64,000 nucleotides of DNA from Bugulina stolonifera (Eukaryota > Bryozoa > Gymnolaemata > Cheilostomatida > Bugulidae), in the NCBI GenBank assembly GCA_935421135.1, contig OW285190.1:15634501-15698500 (forward strand), in the 5' to 3' direction. The position numbers and the translations under genes were made by a program. Every line of letters starts with the position of its first letter. Position 1 is the first letter of the stretch. Shown piece by piece: positions 46,822 to 58,157 of this stretch. The notes beneath the pieces are model-generated. The model made no database searches, had not been told where the DNA came from, and saw only the letters and a list, made by a program, of their open reading frames with translations.

Positions 46822-48979
46822 CTAATGTGGTGGGAAACGAAAAGGGTATGGTATGTTACCATAGCTACCATGTAAACGTAGGAGTTGTGCCGCAGCTAGA
46901 AATCCTGCCAAACCAGGAGCCAGATCAGAGTTCATCACAGGTCGCAATTGATAGGGCAATGATGGACTAGATGGACCAGTGGCTAACCCGCCTACAGCAC
47001 CAGAGTGATTCCTGCCAACCCTTCGGTTCCGGGCTCTTCGGTTTTGAAACCAAATCCGCAGACGTTGCTCCTCAACGTTAGTTTGTCTTTCCAACCTTTC
47101 AAATTCTTCTGGTGATGGATAAATGTTTTTGAAATAAGATTCTTCCAAAATGCGTAATTGGTAAGGCTCAAATACAGTTCTTTGTTTTCTAGAATACCTT
47201 CCCGCTCCTATCCTGCGCTCTTGTTCTGAAAAAGTTAGATTGGACACTAGATGTTGTACATATTATTATTTATAGACCACAGTAATAGTTCTGATGCAAA
47301 CAGCCACGCATATATTTGCTTGCAATAACTGGTATAAAATAGACTTGATAGGCTGTACTTTTCAGAGTCATATGAATCTTCCGTTAGAACAAAAAAAATT
47401 CATCTAAATGTCACATATAGAGGACAATGGTGTATTCAAGAACTTGTAGCACTAATGTAGTGTTTACATGAGGTGACTGGCCAAAAATCTCCTGGTTAGG
47501 AGATTTATAGTGATGATTTATCGTCACAACAAAATCTCCTCCTGTAAACACAAAATCGCCAGGATTAATTATCTGGAGTTTTGTAACTTGACCACAAAAT
47601 TGCAGAGATTAATCTTGTGCTTTCATTGGATGATTTTAAACTCCCCATTACAATGAGAATGTTACAGGGCATGACATGACATGACACTACAGCTTCCAAT
47701 ATTAAATTGATCATTAATTCAGTTTGCCTAGAGCATGGTTCCCTTTTCATAATTCTCTCCTTTATAAGCATATTTCTTATACTAAGTGTGAATACAATTC
47801 AATTTTCATTACCTCATAAGCAGGAAGCTCTGTGCATATACTTTAACCCTAATGTAGCTTGACCACAAAATTGCAGGGATTAACCTTGTGCTTTCATTGG
47901 ATGATCTTAATTGAAGTGATAAACTCGCCTCGTGTAAACTCCCCATTATGGTATTATTTACCTGCAGACATACATATATATTTTACTCACCCTCAGTCAA
48001 GTCATGTCTCGAGTAATAGTGATGATACCTTGAGAAGTGTGGTCTAATCGAGCCTGCAGACATTTTACAAAACACAGTGATATTCAATATCTGTGATATA
48101 TGTAAAAGTATTTCACGTAAAGTCAATATGCATGTTATTCACATATTTATCATAGTTCGAATGAACAAAATGGCAATTCTTTTCTTATACATAAAACACA
48201 TACATTATTACATACCTCTCGTAGAGCTATGTCTCGTAGGGCTATGTCTCATAGAGCTATGTCTCGTAGGGCTATGTCTCGTAGGGCTATGTCTCGTAGG
48301 GCTATGTCTTGTAGGGCTATGTCTCGTAGGGCTATGTCTTGTAGGGCTATGTCTCGTAGGGCTATGTCTCATAGAGCTATGTCTCATAGGGCTCTGTCTT
48401 GTAGGGCTACGTCTCATAGAGCCATGTCTCGTAGGGCTATGTCTTGTAGGGCTATGTCTCGTAGGGCTATGTCTTGTAGGGCTATGTCTCGTAGGGCTAT
48501 GTCTTGTAGAGCTATGTCTCGTAGGGCTATGTCTTGTAGGGCTATGTCTCATAGGGCTATGTCTCGTAGAGCTATATCTCATAGGGCTATATCTCGTAGG
48601 GCTATGTCTTGTAGGGCTATGCCTCGTAGGGCTATGTCTCGTAGGGCTATGTCTTGTAGGGCTATGTCTTGTAGGATTATGTCTCATAGGGCTATGTCTC
48701 GTAGAGTTGTGTCTTGTAGGACTATGTCTTGTAGGGCTATGTCTCGTAGGGCTATGTCTCAGATGGCCACTTCCAGTTGTGCCTGCAACATGTTTTACAT
48801 TGTATTGTGTAGATTTATGTGCTACTGTAAAAAAACAAATAAGACAAAAGAGAAAGACCACATAAACATACTATCTTTTTCTGAAAAGGAGGAATCAAGA
48901 GTGTTTGGGTGCACATACATGTATTATACTTACAATTACTATGATTGCTATTTGGTGACTCCAGAGAAACACAAGGCAT
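46822..48979 (-). CDS. Paired-like homeodomain protein with minisatellite-encoded repeat (homeobox gene 2)
   Basis: Minus-strand model: 48979-48934, 48782-48216, 48053-47991, 47225-46822 (359 aa). All three introns are phase 1, with donors ATT|GTAAGT, GAG|GTATGT and AGG|GTGAGT and acceptors TTGCAG, CTGCAG and TTTCAG. Exon 1 starts MPCVSLESPN. Exon 2 encodes 36 pentapeptides like RHSPT (residues 24-203). The homeodomain is residues about 237-296: F8, W48, N51 and R53 are present, Q50, helix 3 RLRIWFQNRRARNRR. A Gly/Pro/Leu-rich tail ends PYPFRFPPH. The helix 3 and the phase-1 intron just ahead of the homeodomain match homeobox gene 1, so the two are likely related. The homeodomain exon and the 48053-47991 exon are firm. 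A shorter alternative starts at ATG 48063 and reads into the same frame, leaving the repeat out. Confidence 0.7.
47453..47955. repeat. Possible MITE with internal 50-bp duplication in last intron of homeobox gene 2
   Basis: CTTGACCACAAAATTGCAG with about 30 following bases occurs twice (near 47588 and 47859). The outer ends GTAGTGTTTACATGAGGTGA and the complement of CTCGCCTCGTGTAAACTCCC resemble inverted repeats. The target duplication is not resolved. Confidence 0.5.
48226..48766 (-). repeat. 15-bp minisatellite, 36 units, within predicted exon 2 of homeobox gene 2
   Basis: The plus-strand unit is GCTATGTCTCGTAGG with C/T and G/A variants. On the minus strand the codons are CCT-ACG-AGA-CAT-AGC. 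The most frequent variant (ACG to ACA) is silent and the next gives Thr to Met. The array begins after an acceptor and stops just before a donor. Confidence 0.95.
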
Positions 48980-48989
48980 CACGCACCTA

Positions 48990-49817
48990 GTATTACTTGA
49001 ATGTGGACTATTGACCTCTGTTTGGAAAAGACATCCTTGTTGCTGAAGAAAAGAATTTTGTGTGAACTAATAAAGATTAAGTGATCATAGAGCATTCAGT
49101 CATAGGTATTCTCTACCCCAAGATACCAACTCCAGAATAGTCTCATTGTTCATCATTGCACTAATATGGATCATAACTATTATTTGTTACTTGAAATGCC
49201 TGATCTGTACCATATATCAGATCATAGACAGCACTGATTTATATAAATATGAAGAAACCTACAATACCACATTTTCAAAACTTTCTCTCTAGAATTTTTT
49301 AAAATATTAGATTTAGGCAAATTCAAGGACAAGCAAGAATTTTTTGACTTCTTCAATGTAAATATACAATGCAATACAGCCCTATTATACATGTAGATAT
49401 ACATGATGTATAACATATTTATGGATAAAAGATAATATTATGTTTATTGTTGCTACAAATTTGATTCATGTACCAATCATCAAACAACAATGATATAAAT
49501 GCATTAGGATATACTCGTACATCTAATATAATGCATCCTTGAGCCTTTTATCCTTTAGCTTTTGAAATTAGTTAGTTGATATTTAGTTGGTTTCAAAAGC
49601 TAGAAGATCAAATGTATATTTTAAATGTATTAATTCCAAAGCCTTTTTATACCATTGTTGTCTGATGATTGGTGCGACGAAGCAAATTTTTAACAATAAT
49701 AGACATATTTTTTATCCATAAATACACGTATATTCTAAATCTGCTCAGTTATTAAACTTAGGGCACTATTTTAGAAGTTTTACTTTATAATAACATATAA
49801 AAATGTAGATATGTATT
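48990..49817. other. Intergenic, no gene seen
   Basis: This is the upstream region of homeobox gene 2 on the minus strand. No clear promoter motif was picked out. Confidence 0.4.
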
Positions 49818-50126
49818 TCATTGTATCATCTTTAAAAAATTAAACATAGTGATATTAGCAACCCTAAAGCCAAGTCTTCCAACACAACAGCAAAGACAAC
49901 ATACCAGCACCTTATTATTGGTTAAATGGTAGCAAGTGCAACATTCTGCCTCCGGCAGCCTTTCTGCTGCTGCCTCAGCAGAGGGAGTTTTCTGTACAGT
50001 GCATGCCTTAGGCTCAGTGGCAGAGTTTTTGGTTGATTGTAGGTCTATATCTGGTTTAATTGACCCTTCATTGTGCTTAAAGGAAGGATTCTGTATAGTT
50101 TCTCTTAAACTTGGACTTTCTGCCAT
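49818..50126 (-). CDS. Small hypothetical protein (102 aa), possible two-exon gene
   Basis: On the minus strand ATG 50126 (MAESPSLRETIQNPSFKHNE) follows directly after an acceptor (TTACTTGCAG). About 315 bases upstream a strong donor (CAAG|GTAAGT, exon end at 50444) could end a 5' UTR exon. The protein is hydrophilic at first, with a Glu/Ala stretch (AEAAAERLPEAECC). It then has a Cys-rich hydrophobic patch (VLVCCLCCCVG) too short for a sure membrane helix. I recognise no family. The call rests on splice signals and protein-like composition. Confidence 0.35.
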   Translation of the reverse strand: MAESPSLRETIQNPSFKHNEGSIKPDIDLQSTKNSATEPKACTVQKTPSAEAAAERLPEAECCTCYHLTNNKVLVCCLCCCVGRLGFRVANITMFNFLKMIQ

Positions 50127-50459
50127 CTGCAAGTAATAACCATCCATAAGCTCTAAACAGAAAAGTCCAGAATGTACTGCATGGTCGACCTACTGTTGTA
50201 CTGTGGTTCCTATTCAATTGATGGCCTCTAACCTCAAGGAAGGTTTTGCTCTTCAAGTAATACAGTGTGTTATTAACCTACATAAAACGCACAAAAAGTC
50301 AGGAACAAACATTTTAGTGAAGGAGGATAGGTCTCCTGTACTTTTAACCAGTTTCAGGAATTTCTATCTTCTTTATTATGACTGTAATCTTTTTGGCTCC
50401 TCAGCACTTCAGCAGAAAATTATAAACCAACTTGAATACTTACCTTGAAATATTGAATT

Positions 50460-51010
50460 AGAAAATAGTAGCTACTGTAGCACAGTAGTCGGTGAATTCC
50501 TCTGGTAAACTAACGCTACACACTGTTACCCAATTTACTTAAAAGGGTTGGGGACCAAGCGTATTTGTTTGGTTGTTTTAGTTTTAGCATTATGTAATTG
50601 GACACAGTTGGTCTGTGTATTGTATAGATTTATAGTACAGGATAACTAAGATGAAAGCACCGCAGCTGTACAGAGGAAAAGAGACTACTTAAGTTGAAAC
50701 AATTATAGTTTACCTGGACTTACTTACCAATTGGTGCGGCATTCCTTGCCTGAAGAGCATCTACCAGTTATGGTCATGTGGATATTTATAACTTTTAATG
50801 AATTATAGCTGTAAACTATCAAGATCACAGGATGAGCTAAATGTACAACGTAGAATCTATCAAATATTTTCAAACAAATACAAGTGTTAGGGGCACTGGG
50901 TATAAATCTAGCATACTAAACATTCTAGAGATCAGTTGATGATGTTGTATGAAACCAACTAACCACCAGATTCTGGTGGCAAGATTGTCCAGTGGTAAGA
51001 GTATCCACTG
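50460..51010. other. No gene seen apart from possible upstream UTR exon
   Basis: The minus-strand 5' exon of the 49818-50126 gene may lie at its left edge. Otherwise I see nothing in this stretch. Confidence 0.4.
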
Positions 51011-51832
51011 AGAGTTTCTATTGCCGACGACAGGGTCTAATGTCGAGAGTGTGCATTGTCGTGTGCATTGCTGAGAGTGTGCATTGCCGAGAGTGTCCAT
51101 TGCCAGTGTTCATTGCCAAGAGCGTCCATTGGTAAGAGGGTCTATTGCTGAGAGTGTCCATTAGTAAGAGTGTCCATTGTCGAGGGTGTCCGTTGCCGAG
51201 GGTGTCCATTAGTAAGAGCGTCCATTGCCGAGGGTGTCCATTGCCGAGGGTGTCCGTTGCCGAGGGTGTCCATTAGTAAGAGCGTCCATTGCCGAGGGTG
51301 TCCGTTGCCGAGGGTGTCCGTTGCCGAGGGTGTCCATTAGTAAGAGCGTCCATTGCCGAGGGTGTCCATTGCAGAGGGTGTTCACTGGTAAAAGTGTTCA
51401 CTGCTGAAGGTGTCCATTGCAGAGGGTGTCCATTGTCAAGAGCGTCCATTAGTAAGAGTGTCCATTGCCGAGAGTGTCCATTGCCGAGCGTGTCCATTGC
51501 CGAGAGTGTCCATTGCCGAGGGTGTCTATTAGTAAGAGTGTCCATTGCCGAGAGCGTCCATTGCCAAGGGTTTCCAATGCCAAGAGCGTCCATTGGTAAG
51601 AGTGTCCATTGCTGAGGGTGTCCATTGCCGAGAGTGCCCGATGCTGTGGGTGTCTATTGCCGAGGGTGTCCATTGGTTAGAGTGTCCATTGCAGAGGGTG
51701 TCCATTGCTGAGGGTGTCTATTGCAGAGGGTGTCCATTGCAGAGGGTGTCCATTGCCGAGAGTGTCCATTGGTAAGAGTGTCCATTGGTAAGAGTGTCCA
51801 TTGGTAAGAGTGTCCATTGCCGAGAGTATCCT
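51010..51832. repeat. 16-bp minisatellite, about 50 units
   Basis: Units alternate between GTCCATTGCCGAGGGT and GTCCATTAGTAAGAGY types. Because 16 is not a multiple of 3, the open frames seen through it repeat every 48 bases and are not taken as coding. The left border is preceded by CAAGATTGTCCAGTGGTAAG, which resembles a unit and may be the ancestral seed. Confidence 0.95.
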
Positions 51833-51839
51833 CAGTGTG

Positions 51840-52600
51840 GGTGGGCTCTGCAGTGTCCAAAATTTCTAGTGCTAAATATGACTAATGTTGAAATTTTCCA
51901 GTTCTTCAGGACCCTGATTAGTGCACATATAAATATTCCAATAACTACTACAGATTCCCGTAGAAAAAGTGTATAAAACAAATTATACTGTAAGTAACCT
52001 TATCTTCAGTCGAAAGAAGAAAGTCTTTGACCTCCTGCACTAAGAACTTCCAATTTTAATGCCGAGAACATTTAGTACCAAGTGCCAGTGTCAAGGTTTC
52101 CAGTGCCGAAGATTGGCAGTATAGAAATTTCCCGAGCTGCAATTCTTTGCTGCGGAAACCATTTAGCACCGAAGGTATTGAGTAGAGAGAGTCTCTCATG
52201 CTGAAGAGACTAAAAATAAACTAAGTGTGCCATTTTGTTCATTACAGTCTTGTCAAGGCATATGTAACAAATGAGTTGTTAGTGTTTAATGTACAAATAG
52301 TCCAAAAAACTCTCTAAATGAGTGCATAAGCTGAAAAAAAATCAAAAGCAAAGAACGGTACAAGGCAATGAGCTCTTCAGAATCTGTCTCAGAAGAATTT
52401 CACCAAAATAAAAGCAGACGATTTACATGTGCATGTATATATTTTTACAGATCTGGAACCAAGTCACTTAGTGTAGCAGCCATAATTTCATGAAACTGAA
52501 TTTGTGTTCTTTATTACCCTGGACTTAGCAAAGTGATACACCTCAGGATAGTCTTATACTACAGATTGTATTATTTTTGCTCACCTGAGACCATGTTACG
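51840..52600. other. Intergenic, no gene seen
   Basis: Scattered degenerate relatives of the minisatellite (CCAGTGCCGAAG) trail off to about 52200. Nothing else is supported. Confidence 0.45.
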
Positions 52601-52680
52601 ATATGCTACGATATGTTACGATAGGCCTATATTGCTATATGATGTTAGGGGGTTTGGCCACTTTTTATATGATGATGTAT

Positions 52681-53000
52681 TTTTCAACAAGAAATTTATT
52701 ATTGAGCAGTCAGAGACTTGTTTCAAATCCATGAAAATACCAGTCCCTGACTGGGGTTTGAACCCGGGGCCTCTTCGGCACTTAATCACCTACCACAGTG
52801 AACAGAACATGCTGCCACTACACCAGATAGGTAACCTTAAAAACGAAGCTGGTGTAGTGGTAGCGCGTTCTGTTCACTGCGCTAGGCGATTAGGTGCCGT
52901 AGAGGCTCCAGGTTCAAACCCCAGTCAGGGATTGGTATTTTCATGGATTTGAAACAGGTCTCTGACTGCTCAAAAATGAATTCTTTGCTGAAAAATATAT
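52681..53000. mobile_element. Foldback built from two inverted tRNA-like sequences
   Basis: The right arm (from 52849) reads CTGGTGTAGTGGTAGCGCGT and later GGTTCAAACCCCAGTCAGGG, that is box A, box B and the end of a tRNA-like unit. The left arm (to 52826) is its inverted partner with some changes. Homology continues outward into TCATGGATTTGAAACA and TCTCTGACTGCTCAA. The spacer is about 22 bases. The anticodon region does not make a normal tRNA, so this is a tRNA-derived repeat. A single-armed relative is at 60655-60810. Confidence 0.85.
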
Positions 53001-53004
53001 CATA

Positions 53005-53090
53005 TTACTATATATTACTACATGTATGTTACTACATGTATATTACTACATGTATATTACTACATGTATATTATGTTACAGTATGTTAAA
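53005..53090. repeat. TACTACATGTATAT simple repeat
   Basis: Four to five units of TATTACTACATGTA follow directly after the foldback. Confidence 0.85.
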
Positions 53091-53099
53091 ATATGTTAT

Positions 53100-54890
53100 A
53101 CAGACAAGTATTTACGCTTACTACACTTAAACAGTTGGAAGGCAAGTCATTACGCTTGTTTAATTATATGCTTCTAGAACAGTTGGTCTGTAATACAGCT
53201 ATAGTTTTCAGTAATTTAGAACACACTGTTACACTATGTACATGTATATTGTCATTATAGAGCATAGTAGAATTTCTTGTGGTTCGCAGTTAGTGGTGAA
53301 ATGTTGATAGCCTTAAGTTCTTCATTACTGTGTGGGAAGAGAGGTCTATCATTAGAATGTCAAGAAGACAGATTTTCTTTCTTTATTTTTTGAGAACAAA
53401 GGCTATCTCAAATTTCTCCATTTCTACATTTAGAATTTTTGTAGAAGAAGAAATTAAAATAGTAGTGTGAGTTGAAACTACGTGTACATGTTTAAAACTT
53501 AGGAATGAAATAGCTGGTTTAAGGAATTCAAAATGTACAGCGAAAGTATTATAGTTGAATAGAACAGAAGTTGCAGGCATGTATTGGAAGAAGGGTCAAG
53601 GTCAAAGGTAAATAGAATAATTTAATTAGTTAGTTTAGGTATTCATTCACATTATTTACCAATTCCATACTTGGATGTAATAGCAGGTGCTCTCCTTAAA
53701 AGGGAGGCACCTGCTGTTTGTAGTCGTAATGCATACCTGTGCAGCTCTGAATTTATCCTGTTGTCTTAGAATATTAATCCCTGCGTGGCCCTATCATGAG
53801 AACAGAATTCGTCACCTAATACTCAACCAACACTTGCATTGCTGTGTCTAACTGAGGTAGAAAGCTGATAGAAAGCAAGATTATATCAATATAGATACAG
53901 TAAAGGAAATTATACAATGTGAAAGCTTGCATTTTCTAACACAAGCCAACTCAAAATTGAAAGTTTAGCTTCAGTGCAAGCTTGGAATATACGTACATGT
54001 ATGTACTTGAATACATAGTTTAAAAAACTAGGCTACTGTATGTACACCTACTTTAGAAAAATTATGCCCTGTCCTTGTATTGACAGCATATTAATCAAAT
54101 GAGATGATAAAATGGCAACATTACTCCTTGTTTATCTTATACTAGTGCATGAAAATATTGGCTTAAGTTCTATTAGTGGCAGAACAAAAACAAAAACCAT
54201 AACCATCTCTAACACCATGATTGTACTCAGTGATGGGTACAACATTGTACTGTAATAGAACAAAGAACAAACATGTATAATTGTTGAATGTTTATCTGAT
54301 CTGTTCTACAATGTACAATGTAATTGCTGAATAGGACAGGAGTATTAGGCCTACACATTGAATATACTGCATGCTTTTAGGGAGGAACTTTGAGTAAATA
54401 AAATTCAGCATCTCTTAGGGATTCAGTTAAAACTAATTATTTGTTTATGTTTATAGAACCTTACCATTTTTAGTTTTTAAAATAAATGCGCGCTCATATT
54501 ATTTTCTGGCATGTATCATGTGTACTTGTGCACAAGGCAGCTTCAATTTTCAGTAGGCAGCATAATACAGTTTACACTTACATGTATAAGATTTCTATTG
54601 ACCTTGACCGATCCTAATATATTCAGATTTAAGATGGGACTGTTTAAGGAATAATATTACATAAGGTAAATCCTACGAGTAAAATCAGTTATGCTTTCTG
54701 ATTATAAAGCTTCATCCTACATGCAGCCAATTAGGAAGTCTTTTAGCAATGTGTTTAATTACTGCTCTCTACAAATTTGGTTTGGATACAGAGTTTGAAA
54801 TCACAAATATCAGATTAGGCCTGGCACTGTCACTGTTGCAGTCACCGTGCCTTTGCTGTGTGTACACTGCATTGCCTATCCATAGCTCTC
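53100..54890. other. Intergenic, no gene seen
   Basis: I found no frame with splice support or repeat structure. Confidence 0.45.
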
Positions 54891-54892
54891 TT

Positions 54893-55381
54893 TTATTTCA
54901 ACAGTAATATTGCCAAAGAAGCTAAAATTACAGATTCCGGTACAAGGACGGCCCATATGGTAAATTCTGGATTCGTTTGATTCATAATTATGGCCACTGA
55001 ATTAACAGAGGGTATCAAAATACCAAATGTGATTATTATACCTGTGTTGATATTCAAAGACTTCCGACCAAGAAATATTCCAAAGTTATTATGCAATGTT
55101 TCAAGCAATAAACACTCATTTATCAGGCTTAAACGCACTAATTCAAGTGACTGTTTACAAATCTTCAGAGTTGGAGCAACTGCATAGAATACTGGAGTAT
55201 TAAGATGTAATTCTAGTCTTTTCCTTAATAACAAATAAGGGACAGATTGCTGATAATAATACATGCAAATAATCCAACAAATTACATTGTATTTTTATAA
55301 CAGTCCTACCTGGTATGTTGGGTACACCCTGCTGTACATTATTGACTTATGGTCATTGAGATTTAGACTCAAATTATACAT
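54893..55381 (-). CDS. Hypothetical two-TM membrane protein (142 aa), two exons
   Basis: Minus-strand model: 55381-55310 and 55249-54893, joined in phase 0 across a 60-bp intron (CAG|GTAGGA donor, TTATTATCAG acceptor). It starts MYNLSLNLNDHKS. Two hydrophobic segments near the C-terminus (TGIIITFGILIPSVNSVAII and FTIWAVLVPESVILASLAIL) are probable membrane helices separated by a short NQTNPE loop. The upstream half is amphipathic and Leu-rich. The arrangement could also be the tail of a larger multi-pass receptor whose earlier exons were not found. I recognise no family. Confidence 0.4.
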
Positions 55382-57940
55382 GTGTGTAGATTCTATTGCC
55401 TAATAAGATTAGCCAAGTACTACCATTTCTTTTATTCATACTATGCAATTACCAAACAACCTGCACCAGATTCACATGCATGTCATACTGCAATATAGGT
55501 TCCACTTTCTTGTAGGTAAAGGGCAACTGCAACAGTTACTTAATAAAATAATAATATGATTATTGTAGTAAGTTGGGCTGTTAGGTGGGTGTAGATATAG
55601 GGATATAAAGTTCTAAGTCCAAGCTGAATATGTGCATAAATCTGCCACAAAGATTATTAAGAGATCAAAGTTTTTAGATTTGTGTTCTCTCAGTAAATTT
55701 ATGAATAGATTTTCAGAGTCAGCATTATTTTACTAGACTGCATTATAGCCTACCGCTCTCCACATTGTGAACATATGACTAATAATAACTTCAATAATGT
55801 CCTAGCATAGAATAGGATAGCCTCACGACGTTTATACATGTAATATTAGGAATGATAGCGGGAATAAAGTTATTACAAGACATGTAATCAGCATTATTGA
55901 GAGTAAGACAAACATGTATGCTTGAGAAGCTGTCCAATTGTGTCAAGAAACTCTCAACGTATGCCCTGTACTAACAGATATCACAAACATTTAAATTCTA
56001 ATTTTTCTGCAAGAAACTTGAGTACATCAATGAGCTACGGTCGTTCCAGCAAATAATCAGATAACTAGCCTTTTCAGGAGCTTAGGCCATGTTAAATATT
56101 TGAATGTCTTCATTGTCTAAAATGCTCCCCACTTTTGCCTAACATTCATGTACCCCACACATTGTTTCAAATTCTCATCCCCAATGTTGAGTCTTCTCTA
56201 TGGCCACCAGAGGAAGTTGATAGGTTTGGAATATGACACCTCACAAGGCCTACGTTGAGAGTTTCTTTACACAACTGGACCATGCCCTGTGTGGCGTGTT
56301 GCCAATTCAGAGTTGTCATCCCTTTGTCTGACTGTTTGGTACTATTACACAAACCCAAGTCACAGGTAGTGAGGCATTTGAAAATTACTCACCCTGAGCT
56401 GGAGTTGTCCTCTCTTATTCTGTTTCTCTTTCAAGGGCTTTGATAATAATTGACCAATCACATTGCTAAAAATAACAAAACACAAAAACAATCAAAATAT
56501 CTTTGCATGCAATTCAGTTGAATGGGATCACAGCATTTATAGTCATAGATCTCATGCAAGTTCTAGCTTCCTGAGGCCAATTTGTGATATTTTTTGAGGT
56601 AAGTGCAAAATACTACAATATAACATAAATATATATAGTTGTTAGTGTAGTAGTGAACATTCAGGCATGCAATGTTACTGTGCATAGGAGGAGATGGCCA
56701 CGCCACTACTTCATGAAATGAGATTAGCTGTAGGGTAATGAAGTACATGTATAGTAGTAGGCTATAATTTATCAAAATAGTTTGAAACTATAAAGTGGTA
56801 ATAGTAATAATGCACAGGGAGTGGAAGACTATCATTTGCAACATCATTTGTAATGTTTATAAAAAGCAGCATTATCATCGCTAATAGATTACAATAACCT
56901 AGTATTAGGTCTATAATATGTAGACTATCAAATGTGTCATATAAACTGCAGTGGAAGAGAAAATCTCATGAAAAAGTTTTCAATAAATTCTTGCAAAACT
57001 TTTCTCAAAAGTCTCCAAGAATGCTGTTATTCTCAATGCATTAAACTCTCCGGAGAGCTCAGTTTTGTAGGCCAGTTTTAAACCTTTATCTAGTGCAGCA
57101 ATACATTGTAAACAGGTGGAGAACAATGTGTGGCCCACAAGTACATGTAAGCTACTGTTAGTTTTTATTCTACTTGCCAACATCCTAGAATGGTCGCATG
57201 TAAAAGTTGAAGCCAATATGTTGAGTTACATGTACAATACGCATCGCAGAAAATGCTAGTATTATATTGTCCACGAAACATGTTTGCATCTGGACGGTAG
57301 TTTTAAAGATGGTTTATACAGCATTTTATGCCTACATGGGTGGGCTACTACAATCATGTTGCTAATCGTAACTCGATACTGGTATTAGTATGGATAACCT
57401 GTATATACTTCCAGTAGGTCTATGTTTGTTAACATACTTTTTATTACACACAAACACACAAACTATGTTTGAGTACACTTTGTACCTAAATTGAATAGGC
57501 TCGAAAGATAAAATCACTAATGACAAAGTAATTGTCAATATGATGTTTTCAGTCAATGATTTTAATTGTCAATATACTTCTGTAGTTAAAAATCAGGTCA
57601 TCATCATTTTAGTTAAATACAGTCTGGGTGATCCCTCATGTTGATGACACAGCAATCCAATATGATCAGATAAATTTATGTTTTAATCAAAATTTCTCTG
57701 CACTTTTGAATACCCTTTAATGTGCGTTGTTCCCATATCACCTTTCTTTACATCTCCCGTATCCCTATGTGCGTATCATATTTACATTATATTTGGTTAA
57801 AACCAGCCAACGGACATCTTTGCCACTGTAGCAATTTCATTAACATGACAGTGAAAATCCATTGCTGCTCAACTTTGCATTGCTCCGCCCTTTTTACTGT
57901 CACGCCCTTTTCACTTTCACGCGTTTAGCTGTGTTGTGCG
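55382..57940. other. Intergenic; possible old repeat at 56150-56460
   Basis: No gene is supported. 56150-56460 has a protein-like minus-strand frame (ETLNVGLVRCHIPNLS), the kind of text found in dispersed repeats, but only one copy occurs here. Confidence 0.35.
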
Positions 57941-57944
57941 TGTT

Positions 57945-58090
57945 ATGTTTGGCTGTCTTAGACTGTGTTTGACTGTGTTATGTTGTCCTTAACTATGGTG
58001 AGTTTGTTTGATAATGTTGTGTTTGATTGCGTTGTGTTGTGTTTGATTGTGTTGTGTCTGACTGTGTTGTGTTGTGATGTGTTTGATAAT
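57945..58090. repeat. TGTGTTTGATTGTGT simple-sequence block upstream of the UNC-93-like gene
   Basis: Irregular repeats of TGTGTTTGAYTGTGTTGTGT lie just ahead of the gene's first coding exon. Confidence 0.8.
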
Positions 58091-58157
58091 GTTGTATTAC
58101 TGTTTTGCTGTCAAACTCCCACGTTATCACAGTTATAGGCTGGTAGGAAATTCCAGG

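Noticed and set aside
48229..48990. Plus-strand open frames through the 15-bp minisatellite (LVGLCLVGLC and MSRRA types)
   Set aside because: They exist only because the 15-bp unit has no stop in those frames. No splice signals fit them, unlike the minus-strand frame.
51225..51860. Open frames through the 16-bp minisatellite on both strands
   Set aside because: The unit length is not a multiple of three, so all frames cycle through the same text. No flanking splice sites or domain.
52849..52935. Functional tRNA-Glu-like gene
   Set aside because: The middle is too irregular for an anticodon stem, and the unit is part of a larger inverted repeat with homologous flanks.
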